A stretch of 64,000 nt of DNA from Pseudomonadota bacterium. Lineage in GTDB: Bacteria; Pseudomonadota; Gammaproteobacteria; Burkholderiales; Burkholderiaceae_B. The stretch is from contig JAEXOO010000039.1 in assembly GCA_023439305.1 (NCBI GenBank), positions 1 through 64,000 on the forward strand, in the 5' to 3' direction. The notes under the pieces are model-generated. The model worked only from the letters and a program-made list of their open reading frames with translations. It had not been told where the DNA came from and searched no databases. Both the position numbers and the translations under genes were made by a program. Of the stretch, positions 35,503 through 43,265 are shown piece by piece. Within the stretch, counting starts at the first letter, position 1. Each line of letters opens with the position of its first letter.

Positions 35503-36980
35503 TGGATATGGCCGACACCGTTTATGCAGCCGGGGAGAAACTGGGGCTGGGCGCTCGTTGGGCAGTGGCGGCCGGGCATCCCCTGGCCGCCCGTGCGGCG
35601 CAGGCTATGTTGGATCAGGGCGGCAGCGCCGTGGATGCGGCTATCGCAGCCGATGCTGTCATGGGTGTGGTCGAGCCCATGGCGACCGGCATAGGGGGCG
35701 ATCTGCTGGCCATGATTGCGGAGCCGGGGACGGAGCCCGTAGCCTACAACGGCAGCGGTGCCGCGCCGCTGCTGCTGCGGGCAGAGCATGTCCAACACCT
35801 GCCTGGGGCGCGCATTCCTGAGCGCCATGTACTGTCTATCACCACACCCGGTCTGGTGCGCGGCTGGTGGGATATGCACCAGCGCTATGGTCGTCTGGAA
35901 TGGGCTGTGCTGTTTCAAGCCGCTATCCAGGTTGCTCGCGAAGGCTTTGCGGTCGCTGCGGTGGCGGCCAGGGAGTGGCGCATCTTCGATTTTGTGCTGC
36001 ATCGCGATCCGGTGTGCGCGGCGCTGCACCGAGCCGGCCATCCTCCGGCGGCTGGCGAGCCCTATGCGAATCCCGAATTGGCGATGGTTCTGCAGGCCAT
36101 CGCCATGGAAGGGCCGGATGCCTTCTACCTGGGCCGGCCTGCCCAGCAGGCCGAGAAGGCCATGTTGCAGTCACAGGGTTTGCTGCGTGCGGAAGATTTC
36201 CGTCGGCACCATGGATTTTTCTGCGAGCCGATCAAGGCGTCGCTGGGCGAATTCACCTTGTATGAATGCCCGCCCAACACGCATGGTCTGGCGGTGCTGG
36301 ATGCGATTCAGGCGGCTTGGGAGCGCAGCGCCGACGACTGCAAAGCAGAAGGAGCCCTGGTGCAGGCGACCGAGCAGGCGATGGCGAATGCCGCGCGAGT
36401 GGTCTGCGATCCGGCCGGCAATACCGTCTGCACCGTCGTGGTAGATGGCGACGGCCTGGCCGTGACCTTCATGTCCAGTATCTTTAAGCGTTTTGGGTCC
36501 GGCTATGCGGTGCCGGGATGCGGCTTCGTGCTGCAGAACCGTGGCTTCGGCTTTTCTGCGCCCGGACATGTGAATGGGCCGGGGCCGGGCAAGCGCCCCT
36601 ATCACACCGTGGTGCCTTCCCTGGCATTGCGGGGTGGACGCTTTCACATGGGTCTGGGCGTAGTGGGCGGCCTGATGCAGCCGCAGGGACAGATTCAGAT
36701 CTGGACTCGCGTGCTGCGCGATGGCCAACCCTTGGAGCATGTTTTGTCGGCGCCGCGCTGGAGGCTGGAGGCGGCCGGCCGCCTGGCCTTGGAAGATGGC
36801 TTTGATCCCGCCTGCGCCGCGTATCTTCGAGGTCTGGGCTATGCCCAGCCGGACAAGGGGGCAGGGGAGCTGGCTGGACGTAGTGATTTCGGCGGCGCCC
36901 AGGCGGTGGAGCGGCTGACGGACGGACGCCTGAAGGCGGTCTCCGACCCACGCAAGGATGGCTGCGTGGCTGTTGTCTGA
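35502..36980 (+). CDS. Gamma-glutamyltransferase-family hydrolase (cytoplasmic)
   Basis: The 492-residue product is an Ntn-hydrolase of the gamma-glutamyltransferase family. It has GHPLAARAAQAMLDQGGSAV, VEPMATGIGGDLLAMI, FGSGYAVPGCGFVLQNRG and GGLMQPQGQIQIW. Thr308 in GNTVCTVVVD aligns with the nucleophilic, self-cleaving Thr (T391 in Escherichia coli), so maturation into two subunits is expected. Unlike classical GGT there is no signal peptide. Its substrate is thus an intracellular gamma-glutamyl or similar amide, presumably the compound brought in by the permease, with which it is translationally coupled (stop/start overlap at 35502). Confidence 0.85.
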   Translation: MDMADTVYAAGEKLGLGARWAVAAGHPLAARAAQAMLDQGGSAVDAAIAADAVMGVVEPMATGIGGDLLAMIAEPGTEPVAYNGSGAAPLLLRAEHVQHLPGARIPERHVLSITTPGLVRGWWDMHQRYGRLEWAVLFQAAIQVAREGFAVAAVAAREWRIFDFVLHRDPVCAALHRAGHPPAAGEPYANPELAMVLQAIAMEGPDAFYLGRPAQQAEKAMLQSQGLLRAEDFRRHHGFFCEPIKASLGEFTLYECPPNTHGLAVLDAIQAAWERSADDCKAEGALVQATEQAMANAARVVCDPAGNTVCTVVVDGDGLAVTFMSSIFKRFGSGYAVPGCGFVLQNRGFGFSAPGHVNGPGPGKRPYHTVVPSLALRGGRFHMGLGVVGGLMQPQGQIQIWTRVLRDGQPLEHVLSAPRWRLEAAGRLALEDGFDPACAAYLRGLGYAQPDKGAGELAGRSDFGGAQAVERLTDGRLKAVSDPRKDGCVAVV

Positions 36981-37017
36981 TCCGCAGGCAGGGTTATTCC
37001 CTACTGATCAAAAAAGT

Positions 37018-37033
37018 AGACGGTATACAATAT
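37018..37033. promoter_or_regulatory. GTATAC-centred candidate operator, site 3
   Basis: The 123-base gap before the diiron-protein gene contains GTATAC (37023-37028) preceded by GACG, so its reverse complement reads GTATACCGTC. A second TATAC follows eight bases later. It lies 76 bases upstream of the gene and probably controls the second transcription unit. Confidence 0.5.
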
Positions 37034-37103
37034 ACATAAATAATCCAATCTTCATCTTTCGTCGGCTGATATCGGGGCGACGTCTTTCAACAAGGAAAAA
37101 GTC

Positions 37104-37838
37104 ATGGAAAAACTGCTGAACCGCGACGAATTTCGCACTGCGCTGGAAACCGCCATCAAAGGCAAGAGCGCCAACAAATCCCCTTTCAGCATTGCCTGGG
37201 CGACTGGCAAGCTGAGCCGCGAGCACCTGGCGCGTTGGGCCGAGAACCACTACCACTACGTCGGGCCTTTCGCCGATTACCTGGGGTATCTGTATGCCCG
37301 CACGCCAGCTGAGTATGTGGAGGCCAAGGACTTTCTGCTGGCCAATATGTATGAAGAAGAGATTGGCGGCGACCGTCATACGGACCTGCTGATCCGCTTT
37401 GGCGAAGCCTGCGGCACCACGCGCGAGCGTATCGAGAATCCGGACAATATGAACGCCACGACGAGAGCCCTGCAGGCGTGGTGCTATGCCATCGCCATGC
37501 GCGAAGACCCGGTCGTGGCCGTGGCTGGCCTGGTGGTGGGATTGGAATCGCAGGTGCCCTCCATCTATCGCAAGCAGACGCCTACCTTGCGTGAAAAATA
37601 TGGATTCACGGACGAAGAGGTGGAGTTCTTCGATTTGCACATCGTGTCTGACGAGATTCATGGCGAACGCGGCTATCAGATCGTGCTGGAGCACGCCAAT
37701 ACAGTGGAACTGCAGCAGCGCTGCTTGCGTATCTGTGAAATTGGCGCCGAGATGCGTCTACTGTATACCACGGCTCTGTACAACGATTACGTCAAGGACG
37801 AGATCAGCCTGCAGGAATTGCAGCTGGAAGTGGCCTGA
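37104..37838 (+). CDS. Heme-oxygenase-like diiron oxidase (CADD / TenA-PqqC superfamily)
   Basis: The 244-residue product has the heme-oxygenase-like helical fold of the TenA/PqqC/CADD group. A complete diiron ligand set can be read: E85-x6-H92 (EEIGGDRH), E148 (GLVVGLESQ) and H179-x3-D183-x2-H186 (HIVSDEIH). The spacing nearly matches that of CADD (E81, H88, E142, H174, D178, H181), and Lys157 is near the CADD catalytic Lys position. Members of this HDO class activate O2 to hydroxylate amines or cleave C-C bonds of amino or fatty acids. The [2Fe-2S] reductase and ferredoxins downstream could supply electrons. Substrate unknown. Start ATG 37104 follows AAGGAAAAAG. Confidence 0.85.
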   Translation: MEKLLNRDEFRTALETAIKGKSANKSPFSIAWATGKLSREHLARWAENHYHYVGPFADYLGYLYARTPAEYVEAKDFLLANMYEEEIGGDRHTDLLIRFGEACGTTRERIENPDNMNATTRALQAWCYAIAMREDPVVAVAGLVVGLESQVPSIYRKQTPTLREKYGFTDEEVEFFDLHIVSDEIHGERGYQIVLEHANTVELQQRCLRICEIGAEMRLLYTTALYNDYVKDEISLQELQLEVA

Positions 37839-37898
37839 GCCCATGAGCCGGGCGGGCGGATGGGCCGCCCGCCGATACAGAAACAAGGAAGCACAGCG

Positions 37899-39359
37899 GT
37901 GGACACTCTCAAGGATGTGGTTTTCGAGAATTACATTGGCGGGCAATGGCAGCCCAGCCAGAGCGGGCGCACGCAGCCCAACCTGAATCCGGCTGATCGG
38001 GACGACGTGGTGGGCGCTTTCCCCTTGTCCACGGCCGAGGATGCGCAAAAGGCGGTCGAGGCGGCCCAGGCGGCGTTTGCCGGATGGCGGGCTACGCCCA
38101 TCTCGACCCGGGCGCGCATTCTGAACGCGGCCGCCAACTGGCTCGACGCCAATCTGGCGCGCATTGCCGAAGGCCTGACGCGCGAAGAGGGCAAGACACT
38201 GGCCCAGAGCAAGATGGAAGTGGGGCGTTCGGCCCAGACCCTGCGCTTCTACGCGGTGGAAGGCCAGACCTACACCGGCGAGACCTTCCCCCAGGACGAT
38301 GCGCAGCAACTGGTCTATACCCAGCGCGAGCCGCTGGGCGTGGTGTCGGTGATCGCGCCGTGGAACTTTCCCATTTCCATTCCCGCCCGCAAGATCGCTC
38401 CGGCGCTGATCACCGGGAACACCGTCGTGTTCAAGCCGTCGTCGGACACGCCCCTGACCGGCTATTACCTCTGCGAGGCCTTCGCCCAGGCCGGCATTCC
38501 AGCCGGGGTGCTGAATCTGGTGCATGGCCGCGCCGGCGAGGTCGGCCCGGTGCTGGTGCAGTCGCCCCACGTGCGCGCCATTTCCTTCACCGGCTCGACG
38601 AAGGCGGGCGAGGACATCTGCAAGCAGGCTCGTATGAGCACCCGCACGCAGATGGAGCTGGGTGGCAAGAATCCCTTGATCGTCATGGAGGACGCCGACC
38701 TGGACCTGGCCGTGAAACTGGTGGTGCAGGGTGGTTTTTCATTGAGCGGGCAGGCCTGCACCGGCACCAGCCGCGTACTGGTGCATCGCCAGGTCAAGGA
38801 GGAATTCACTCGCCGCCTGGTGGATAAAGTGCGCGGCCTGAACGTGGGCAACGGTTTGACGGGCAGTCCCGACCTGGGCCCCATCGCTACCCAGGGCCAG
38901 TTGGACAGCATTCTGGAGTATGTGGCTATCGGCAAGCAGGAAGCCACGCATCTGCTGGGCGGCGAGCGCCTGACGGAGGGCGACCTGGCGCGCGGGCTGT
39001 TCATGAGCCCGGCAGTGTTCACGGATGTAAGCCAGCAGATGCGCATTGCCCGCGAGGAAATTTTCGGCCCGGTGATCGCGCTGCTTGAGATCGACTCTTA
39101 TGAGCAGGCTGTGGCCATGGCCAACGACACCGAGTATGGCCTGTCGGCCGCCATCGTGACGCGCAGCGCCGAGTATGCGCATCGCTTCGCGTCGGACATC
39201 GAGGCCGGCACCGTCAAGATCAATCGTACGACCACCGGCAATTTGATGAACGCCCCGTTCGGTGGCCTGAAGCAGTCCAGCACGTCCACGTTCCGCGAGT
39301 CGGGCCGGGCGGGCCTGGAGTTCTACACCCAGATCAAGACCGTGTATCGCGGCATCTGA
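37899..39359 (+). CDS. NAD(P)-dependent aldehyde dehydrogenase, ketoglutarate-semialdehyde type
   Basis: The 486-residue product is a standard aldehyde dehydrogenase: PWNF (154-157), general base Glu253 in MELGGKNPL, catalytic Cys287 in SGQACTGTSR and the C-terminal EIFGPVIALLE. The N-terminus (NYIGGQWQPSQSG, NPADRDDVVGAFPLST) resembles alpha-ketoglutaric semialdehyde dehydrogenases, so a short semialdehyde carboxylate is a reasonable substrate. GTG 37899 is favoured by AAGGAAG upstream and the conserved N-terminus. It follows the diiron-protein gene by 60 bases and would oxidise an aldehyde formed by that enzyme (inference). Confidence 0.9.
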   Translation: MDTLKDVVFENYIGGQWQPSQSGRTQPNLNPADRDDVVGAFPLSTAEDAQKAVEAAQAAFAGWRATPISTRARILNAAANWLDANLARIAEGLTREEGKTLAQSKMEVGRSAQTLRFYAVEGQTYTGETFPQDDAQQLVYTQREPLGVVSVIAPWNFPISIPARKIAPALITGNTVVFKPSSDTPLTGYYLCEAFAQAGIPAGVLNLVHGRAGEVGPVLVQSPHVRAISFTGSTKAGEDICKQARMSTRTQMELGGKNPLIVMEDADLDLAVKLVVQGGFSLSGQACTGTSRVLVHRQVKEEFTRRLVDKVRGLNVGNGLTGSPDLGPIATQGQLDSILEYVAIGKQEATHLLGGERLTEGDLARGLFMSPAVFTDVSQQMRIAREEIFGPVIALLEIDSYEQAVAMANDTEYGLSAAIVTRSAEYAHRFASDIEAGTVKINRTTTGNLMNAPFGGLKQSSTSTFRESGRAGLEFYTQIKTVYRGI

Positions 39360-39391
39360 ATTTTGTTTAACCAGGAAGATTGAGAAGGCAT

Positions 39392-39871
39392 ATGAAAAAA
39401 ATCCTACGTCTTGAACAGCGCGAAGCACGACTGATGGTGGATGCGGCGATTGCCAAGTCCAAAGAGATCGGCGTGCTGGAGACCGTGTGCGTGGTCGATG
39501 AGGGCGGCTACCCCATTGTGTTGGAGCGCATGGACGGGGCCCGTATCACCGGTGCGCAGATCGCCTGGAACAAAGCTTTCACGGCGGCCGGCCACAAGCG
39601 TTCCACGCATTTGTTCACCACGCCACCCAATGGACCGGCGTTGCCCGGCAACGAGGCCTTCGGCATCCAGCTGAGCTTCGAAGGGCGCTTTGCGGCCTTT
39701 GTGGGTGGCTATCCCATCGTGGTCGACGGCGAAGTGATCGGTGGCATCGGTCTGAGCGGCGGCAATGGCGAGCAGGACACTGCCGCCGGCGTGGCCGGCT
39801 TGCAGGCCTTGGCCGAGGCCTTGAAGAGCGAGGGGCTGGACGTACTTGTTCAGGCCGACATCAAGAAATAA
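39392..39871 (+). CDS. GlcG/HbpS-like (DUF336) heme-binding-type protein
   Basis: The 159-residue product matches the GlcG/HbpS (DUF336) family: VCVVDEGGYPIVLERMDGARI, AWNKAFTAAGHKRST, GGYPIVVDGEVIGGIGLSGGNGEQDTA. These small proteins bind heme or corrinoids or act in degradation pathways; many are encoded beside dehydrogenases. Start ATG 39392 has AGGAAGA upstream. It lies 32 bases after the aldehyde dehydrogenase and 21 bases before the reductase gene, so it is part of the same operon. Its role here is not known. Confidence 0.82.
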   Translation: MKKILRLEQREARLMVDAAIAKSKEIGVLETVCVVDEGGYPIVLERMDGARITGAQIAWNKAFTAAGHKRSTHLFTTPPNGPALPGNEAFGIQLSFEGRFAAFVGGYPIVVDGEVIGGIGLSGGNGEQDTAAGVAGLQALAEALKSEGLDVLVQADIKK

Positions 39872-39892
39872 GTGGCATCAGGAGGACGGGTC

Positions 39893-40927
39893 ATGGCCCA
39901 TCGTGTCGATATCAAGGAAACCGGCGAGCAATTTTGGGTAGAACCGCAGGAGACCATTCTGCAGGCCGCCCAGCGGCAAGGCGTGCGCATTCACAGTGAC
40001 TGTGAGTTCGGCGGCTGCGGCACCTGCCGCATTCAGGTCACGCGTGGGCAGGTCCGCTACGAGGACGACTGCCTGCCCATGAGTATTGCTGATGACGAGC
40101 ACGAACAGGGCCATGCCGCCGCCTGTCAGGCCAGGCTGGAAGAGGATGTTGAAATCAGTCTGGCCAGCCACATGGATGTATTGCCGGATACGCAGTGCGT
40201 GACGGCGCATGTCCACAGCGTGGAGCGGGCCTGTCAGGGTATCTGGCGCCTGGTCTTACAGTTGCCGGCCGATGCCGTGGTGGAGTTTCGTCCCGGCCAA
40301 TATTTGAACATTCTGTTCGACGATGGCCGTGCGCGCAGTTTTTCCATGGCCAACGCCGACGCTCGCAGCGGACGGATCGAGCTGCATGTGCGGGAAGTGG
40401 AGGGAGGGCGTTTCACCCAGGCTTGTCTGCCCCATCTGCAACCGGGAGACCAATTGCAGTTGGACCTGCCGCTGGGGGTGTTTTACTGGCGCGAGCGCGA
40501 CTGGCGGCCCATGGTCATGGTCGCCACGGGCACAGGCATTGCCCCGATTAAGGCCATTCTGGAGTCCTTGCTGGATACGGACGATTGCCCGCCCGTCAGC
40601 CTGTACTGGGGCATGAATCGCCCCGAGGATCTATACCTGGCGCAGGAAATAGCGGCCTGGGCCGATCGGCTGTGCGAGTTTCGTTTCGTGCCTGTGCTTT
40701 CGCACGCGGACGAGTGCTGGAGCGGCGCGCGCGGCTATGTGCAGGAGCAGGTCTGCCGCGATCTTCCTGACTTGTCCGAGCATGCAGTCTATCTGTGCGG
40801 CTCGCCGGTGATGATCGAACAGGCGCAGACCATGTTCAAGGAGCACGGGGCGGATGAACGCTTCATGTACGCGGATGCCTTCAATTTTCAGTCCGACACT
40901 CGCAAGGCTGAAGCGTCGACGGCTTAG
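39893..40927 (+). CDS. [2Fe-2S]-FAD-NAD(P)H oxidoreductase
   Basis: The 344-residue electron-transfer protein has an N-terminal plant-type [2Fe-2S] domain (C37, C42, C45, C78). An FAD-binding ferredoxin-reductase domain (FRPGQYLNILF, RSFSMANAD) and an NAD-binding domain (MVATGTGIAPIKAILESLL, YLCGSPVMIEQA) follow, the order seen in CDP-glucoseen reductase and oxygenase reductases. It would pass electrons from NAD(P)H to an oxygenase, here most likely the diiron protein. ATG 39893 with AGGAGG upstream is preferred over GTG 39872. It ends 3' to 3' with a small minus-strand frame. Confidence 0.92.
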   Translation: MAHRVDIKETGEQFWVEPQETILQAAQRQGVRIHSDCEFGGCGTCRIQVTRGQVRYEDDCLPMSIADDEHEQGHAAACQARLEEDVEISLASHMDVLPDTQCVTAHVHSVERACQGIWRLVLQLPADAVVEFRPGQYLNILFDDGRARSFSMANADARSGRIELHVREVEGGRFTQACLPHLQPGDQLQLDLPLGVFYWRERDWRPMVMVATGTGIAPIKAILESLLDTDDCPPVSLYWGMNRPEDLYLAQEIAAWADRLCEFRFVPVLSHADECWSGARGYVQEQVCRDLPDLSEHAVYLCGSPVMIEQAQTMFKEHGADERFMYADAFNFQSDTRKAEASTA

Positions 40928-41115
40928 GCGCGGTGGGGGAGGGAGTCCTGGGGATGGTCGTGATCGGCCTTTTGACGACCAGGAAACAGATCGGTCAGGC
41001 GAGGCAGATTGATCAGCGGAATTCGACGGCGTAGATGCTTGCGCTGAGCCAGGTGGGGCAGCAACTGCTCGCCGACGGGACGCTGCAGATAGCGAAGTTC
41101 GACGGGGGTTTTCAT
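40924..41115 (-). CDS. Small basic protein of unknown function
   Basis: A 63-residue frame begins MKTPVELRYLQRPVGEQLLP and ends in a His/Asp-rich tail (KADHDHPQDSLPHRA). Codon third positions look GC-rich like real genes here, and GAGATC lies at ribosome-binding distance. It is transcribed away from the ferredoxin operon, with GTATAC site 4 in between, and overlaps the reductase stop by 4 bases. I recognise no family. It could be a regulator, a small partner or a spurious frame. Confidence 0.4.
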   Translation of the reverse strand: MKTPVELRYLQRPVGEQLLPHLAQRKHLRRRIPLINLPRLTDLFPGRQKADHDHPQDSLPHRA

Positions 41116-41145
41116 GGTGATCTCGTTTACGTGGTTTATTTGAAT

Positions 41146-41160
41146 TAAGTATACCGCAAT
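41146..41160. promoter_or_regulatory. GTATAC-centred candidate operator, site 4
   Basis: TTAAGTATACCGCAA lies 34 bases upstream of the small minus-strand frame and in the same 199-base region as site 5. It keeps GTATACCG but not the following TTT. Confidence 0.4.
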
Positions 41161-41238
41161 AGGGGTTTCTACTCAAATATGCAGAAAAATGTATCTAAAA
41201 ACAGGAAAGATCGTTGTGAAAACGGTTCGTTTTCCTAG

Positions 41239-41253
41239 TTGGTATACCGTTTT
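41239..41253. promoter_or_regulatory. GTATAC-centred candidate operator, site 5
   Basis: TTGGTATACCGTTTT lies 62 bases upstream of the first ferredoxin gene. It shares the 11 bases GTATACCGTTT with site 2 nearly 7.3 kb away, which is hard to explain by chance for two intergenic positions. Confidence 0.55.
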
Positions 41254-41314
41254 TGGATTTCAGGCGCACGAAGCTCGGATCCGGTCGCTTTATCGGCAGC
41301 AAGCAGGAGGTCTT

Positions 41315-41623
41315 ATGCCAACCATCACGTTTCATAAAAACGGCCAAATTCATGTAGGCCAGGTGCAGGAGAACACCAATCTGGTGGTCAGGGCGGGCAT
41401 CAAGCAATTTCCCTTTCCTCACCTGACCTATGGCTGCGGCATGGGCAAGTGCGCCAAGTGCGCCTGCCGCGTGCTGGAGGGGGCCGAGCATCTACCGGCC
41501 GCCAACTGGAAGGAAAAGAAGCAGTTGGGCGAGCGTCTGGATCAGGGCTGGCGGCTGGCCTGCCAGTTGTGGATCAGCCAGGACATCGCCCTGGAACAAA
41601 CCGATGCGCAGGAGGTGCAGTGA
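41315..41623 (+). CDS. [2Fe-2S] ferredoxin
   Basis: The 102-residue product is a plant-type ferredoxin with ligands C41-x4-C46-x2-C49 and C83 (GCGMGKCAKCACRV, RLACQLW). It would carry single electrons between the reductase and an oxygenase. ATG 41315 has AGGAGG 5-10 bases upstream; the long frame upstream to 41189 runs through the operator region and is not meaningful. The stop codon overlaps the next start (TGATG), coupling it to the unknown 119-residue gene. Confidence 0.9.
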   Translation: MPTITFHKNGQIHVGQVQENTNLVVRAGIKQFPFPHLTYGCGMGKCAKCACRVLEGAEHLPAANWKEKKQLGERLDQGWRLACQLWISQDIALEQTDAQEVQ

Positions 41624-41982
41624 TGTATGTGGTGCTGACCAGCAAACCCGGCGAATATCGCAGCGAGCCGGGGGTGGGCGTGGAGACGGTGGCGGCCTAC
41701 GAATACCATTTCCATGGACGGCTGAAGGCGATCTTCGCCATTGCCCGCATCCAGGATGGATCGCGCGTACGCATTGTGGAGGAGACGCCGGGCGGAACGA
41801 TCAACGACATTCCTACCCGGCAGATGGAGAAATTCGAGACGCGGGAGCAGGCCTATCAGGAACTGGAAGGACTGACCCGTTTCGGCACGATAGAGGCGCA
41901 GTTGCGCGAGTGCGACATTGCATCGCTGCAGTCCGCCGAATACAGCGGCGCGGCGGCAGCGCGCAGTCAGCAGCAGACTTGA
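41623..41982 (+). CDS. Conserved-looking protein of unknown family between two ferredoxins
   Basis: The 119-residue product begins MYVVLTSKPGEYRSEPGVGV and contains YEYHFHGRLKAIFAIARIQDGSRVRIVEE, ending in a Gln-rich tail. It looks like a compact alpha/beta protein without signal peptide, membrane helix or metal-binding cysteine cluster. I do not recognise its family. Overlap with the upstream ferredoxin stop and an 11-base gap to the next ferredoxin make it an integral part of the operon, perhaps a small subunit or chaperone of an oxygenase complex (inference). Confidence 0.8.
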   Translation: MYVVLTSKPGEYRSEPGVGVETVAAYEYHFHGRLKAIFAIARIQDGSRVRIVEETPGGTINDIPTRQMEKFETREQAYQELEGLTRFGTIEAQLRECDIASLQSAEYSGAAAARSQQQT

Positions 41983-41993
41983 GGTAGCAGAGC

Positions 41994-42272
41994 ATGGTTC
42001 AGATTACATTTGCAACGAACAACGATCTGGTGGTGTCGGCAGCGGAAAACAGCAATCTGCTGCGCGTATCCATTCGTGAGCGCGGCGGCATCCCCTTCAA
42101 GTGCGGGGGCGGCATCTGCGGCACCTGCAAATGCCGCATCACTGAAGGGCTGGACAATACGGACGCTGTGAAGGCGAAGGAGCACAAGCACTTGTCTGCG
42201 GACGATCTGGCGCAGGGCTTTCGCATGGCCTGCCAGACCTTTGTGCGCGGCGACGTGACCGTGGCCTGGTAA
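41994..42272 (+). CDS. [2Fe-2S] ferredoxin (second)
   Basis: The 92-residue product is a second plant-type ferredoxin with C37-x4-C42-x2-C45 and C80 (CGGGICGTCKCRI, RMACQTF). It resembles the first copy only moderately, so this is not a recent duplication. Start ATG 41994 follows GAGGTAGCAGAGC. It lies 12 bases before the cyclodeaminase-like gene. Two different ferredoxins and one reductase domain in one operon suggest more than one electron acceptor. Confidence 0.9.
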   Translation: MVQITFATNNDLVVSAAENSNLLRVSIRERGGIPFKCGGGICGTCKCRITEGLDNTDAVKAKEHKHLSADDLAQGFRMACQTFVRGDVTVAW

Positions 42273-42284
42273 AGGAGATCCCCC

Positions 42285-43229
42285 ATGATGCATCTGACGG
42301 ATCAGGAGTTGCACGCCTTGCTGGATGGCCCGGCCGTTCAGCAGGTCCTGGAAGAAGCGTTCGGCGAGTTCGGGCGTGAACAGGCCGCTCAGCAGCGCCG
42401 TTTGCGCACGGAGGCGGCGGGTATACGTCTGTCCACGCTGGGCGCGGTGATTCCCGGCCAGCAGGTGGCGGGCGCCAAAATCTACACGACAGTGCAGGGG
42501 GCATTCAATTTTGTGATCGTGCTGTTCGACACTGTCAGCGGGGCGGCTCTGGCGACTTTGGAGGCCGGAGCCATCACGCAGTGGCGCACGGCGGCCTGTT
42601 CCGTGCTGGCGGCGCGCCGCGGCGCGCATCCCCAGGCGCAGACGCTGGGCATCTTGGGGCTGGGCGCCCAGGGCCTGGCGCATGCGCACCAGTTCTGCCA
42701 GGCGTTTGATCTGCGCCGGGTGCTGGTCTGGAGCCCGAATGTCGATGAGGCGCGCTGTCGCCGGCTGGAGCTGGAGTGCGGCGTGCCGGTGCGCGCCGCG
42801 CGCCCCGACGAGATCGCCGCCCAGGCCGATATCCTGGTGACCGCCAGCCGCAGCCGCGAGCCGTTATTCGACGGCCGCGGGCTGAAGCCGGGGTGTTTCG
42901 TGGCGGCCGTGGGTTCCAGCCTGCCTACGGCGCGTGAATTGGATGATGCCTGCCTGCGCCGCGCCCATAAAATCGTGGTCGAATGGACGCCGCAGACGCT
43001 GGCCGAGGCCGGGGACCTGATTCTGGCCGCGCCCGATTGCGGTGTTCAGGACAAATTGTGCGAATTGAGCCAATGGCTGACGCTGGGCGAGGGCCAGGGC
43101 TACGATGCACAGGGTATTTGCGTATATAAATCGGTAGGGGTGGCGATAGAAGATATCGCCGTGGCCGGACTGGCGTATCGCCGCCAGCAGCAGAGGCAGG
43201 CGACGCAGCAGGAGGCCCTGGCTCACTGA
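42285..43229 (+). CDS. Ornithine cyclodeaminase / mu-crystallin family protein
   Basis: The 314-residue product has the Rossmann motif in TLGILGLGAQGLAHAHQF and family segments QVAGAKIYTT, LEAGAITQWRTAACSVLAARRGA and VYKSVGVAIEDIAVAG. Members deaminate ornithine to proline or reduce cyclic imines and alpha-imino acids. In this context an imine reductase or amino-acid dehydrogenase step is possible; the true reaction cannot be read. RBS AAAGGAG precedes ATG 42285. It is followed 36 bases later by the MpsC-like gene. Confidence 0.88.
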   Translation: MMHLTDQELHALLDGPAVQQVLEEAFGEFGREQAAQQRRLRTEAAGIRLSTLGAVIPGQQVAGAKIYTTVQGAFNFVIVLFDTVSGAALATLEAGAITQWRTAACSVLAARRGAHPQAQTLGILGLGAQGLAHAHQFCQAFDLRRVLVWSPNVDEARCRRLELECGVPVRAARPDEIAAQADILVTASRSREPLFDGRGLKPGCFVAAVGSSLPTARELDDACLRRAHKIVVEWTPQTLAEAGDLILAAPDCGVQDKLCELSQWLTLGEGQGYDAQGICVYKSVGVAIEDIAVAGLAYRRQQQRQATQQEALAH

Positions 43230-43265
43230 GCAGCAACAATAATTCAAGCATGTTGGGGGTAGGCA

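Noticed and set aside
37763..37768. GTATAC inside the diiron oxidase gene as a sixth operator
   Set aside because: It is within coding sequence and lacks the CCGTTT extension; GTATAC alone is expected by chance many times in this window.
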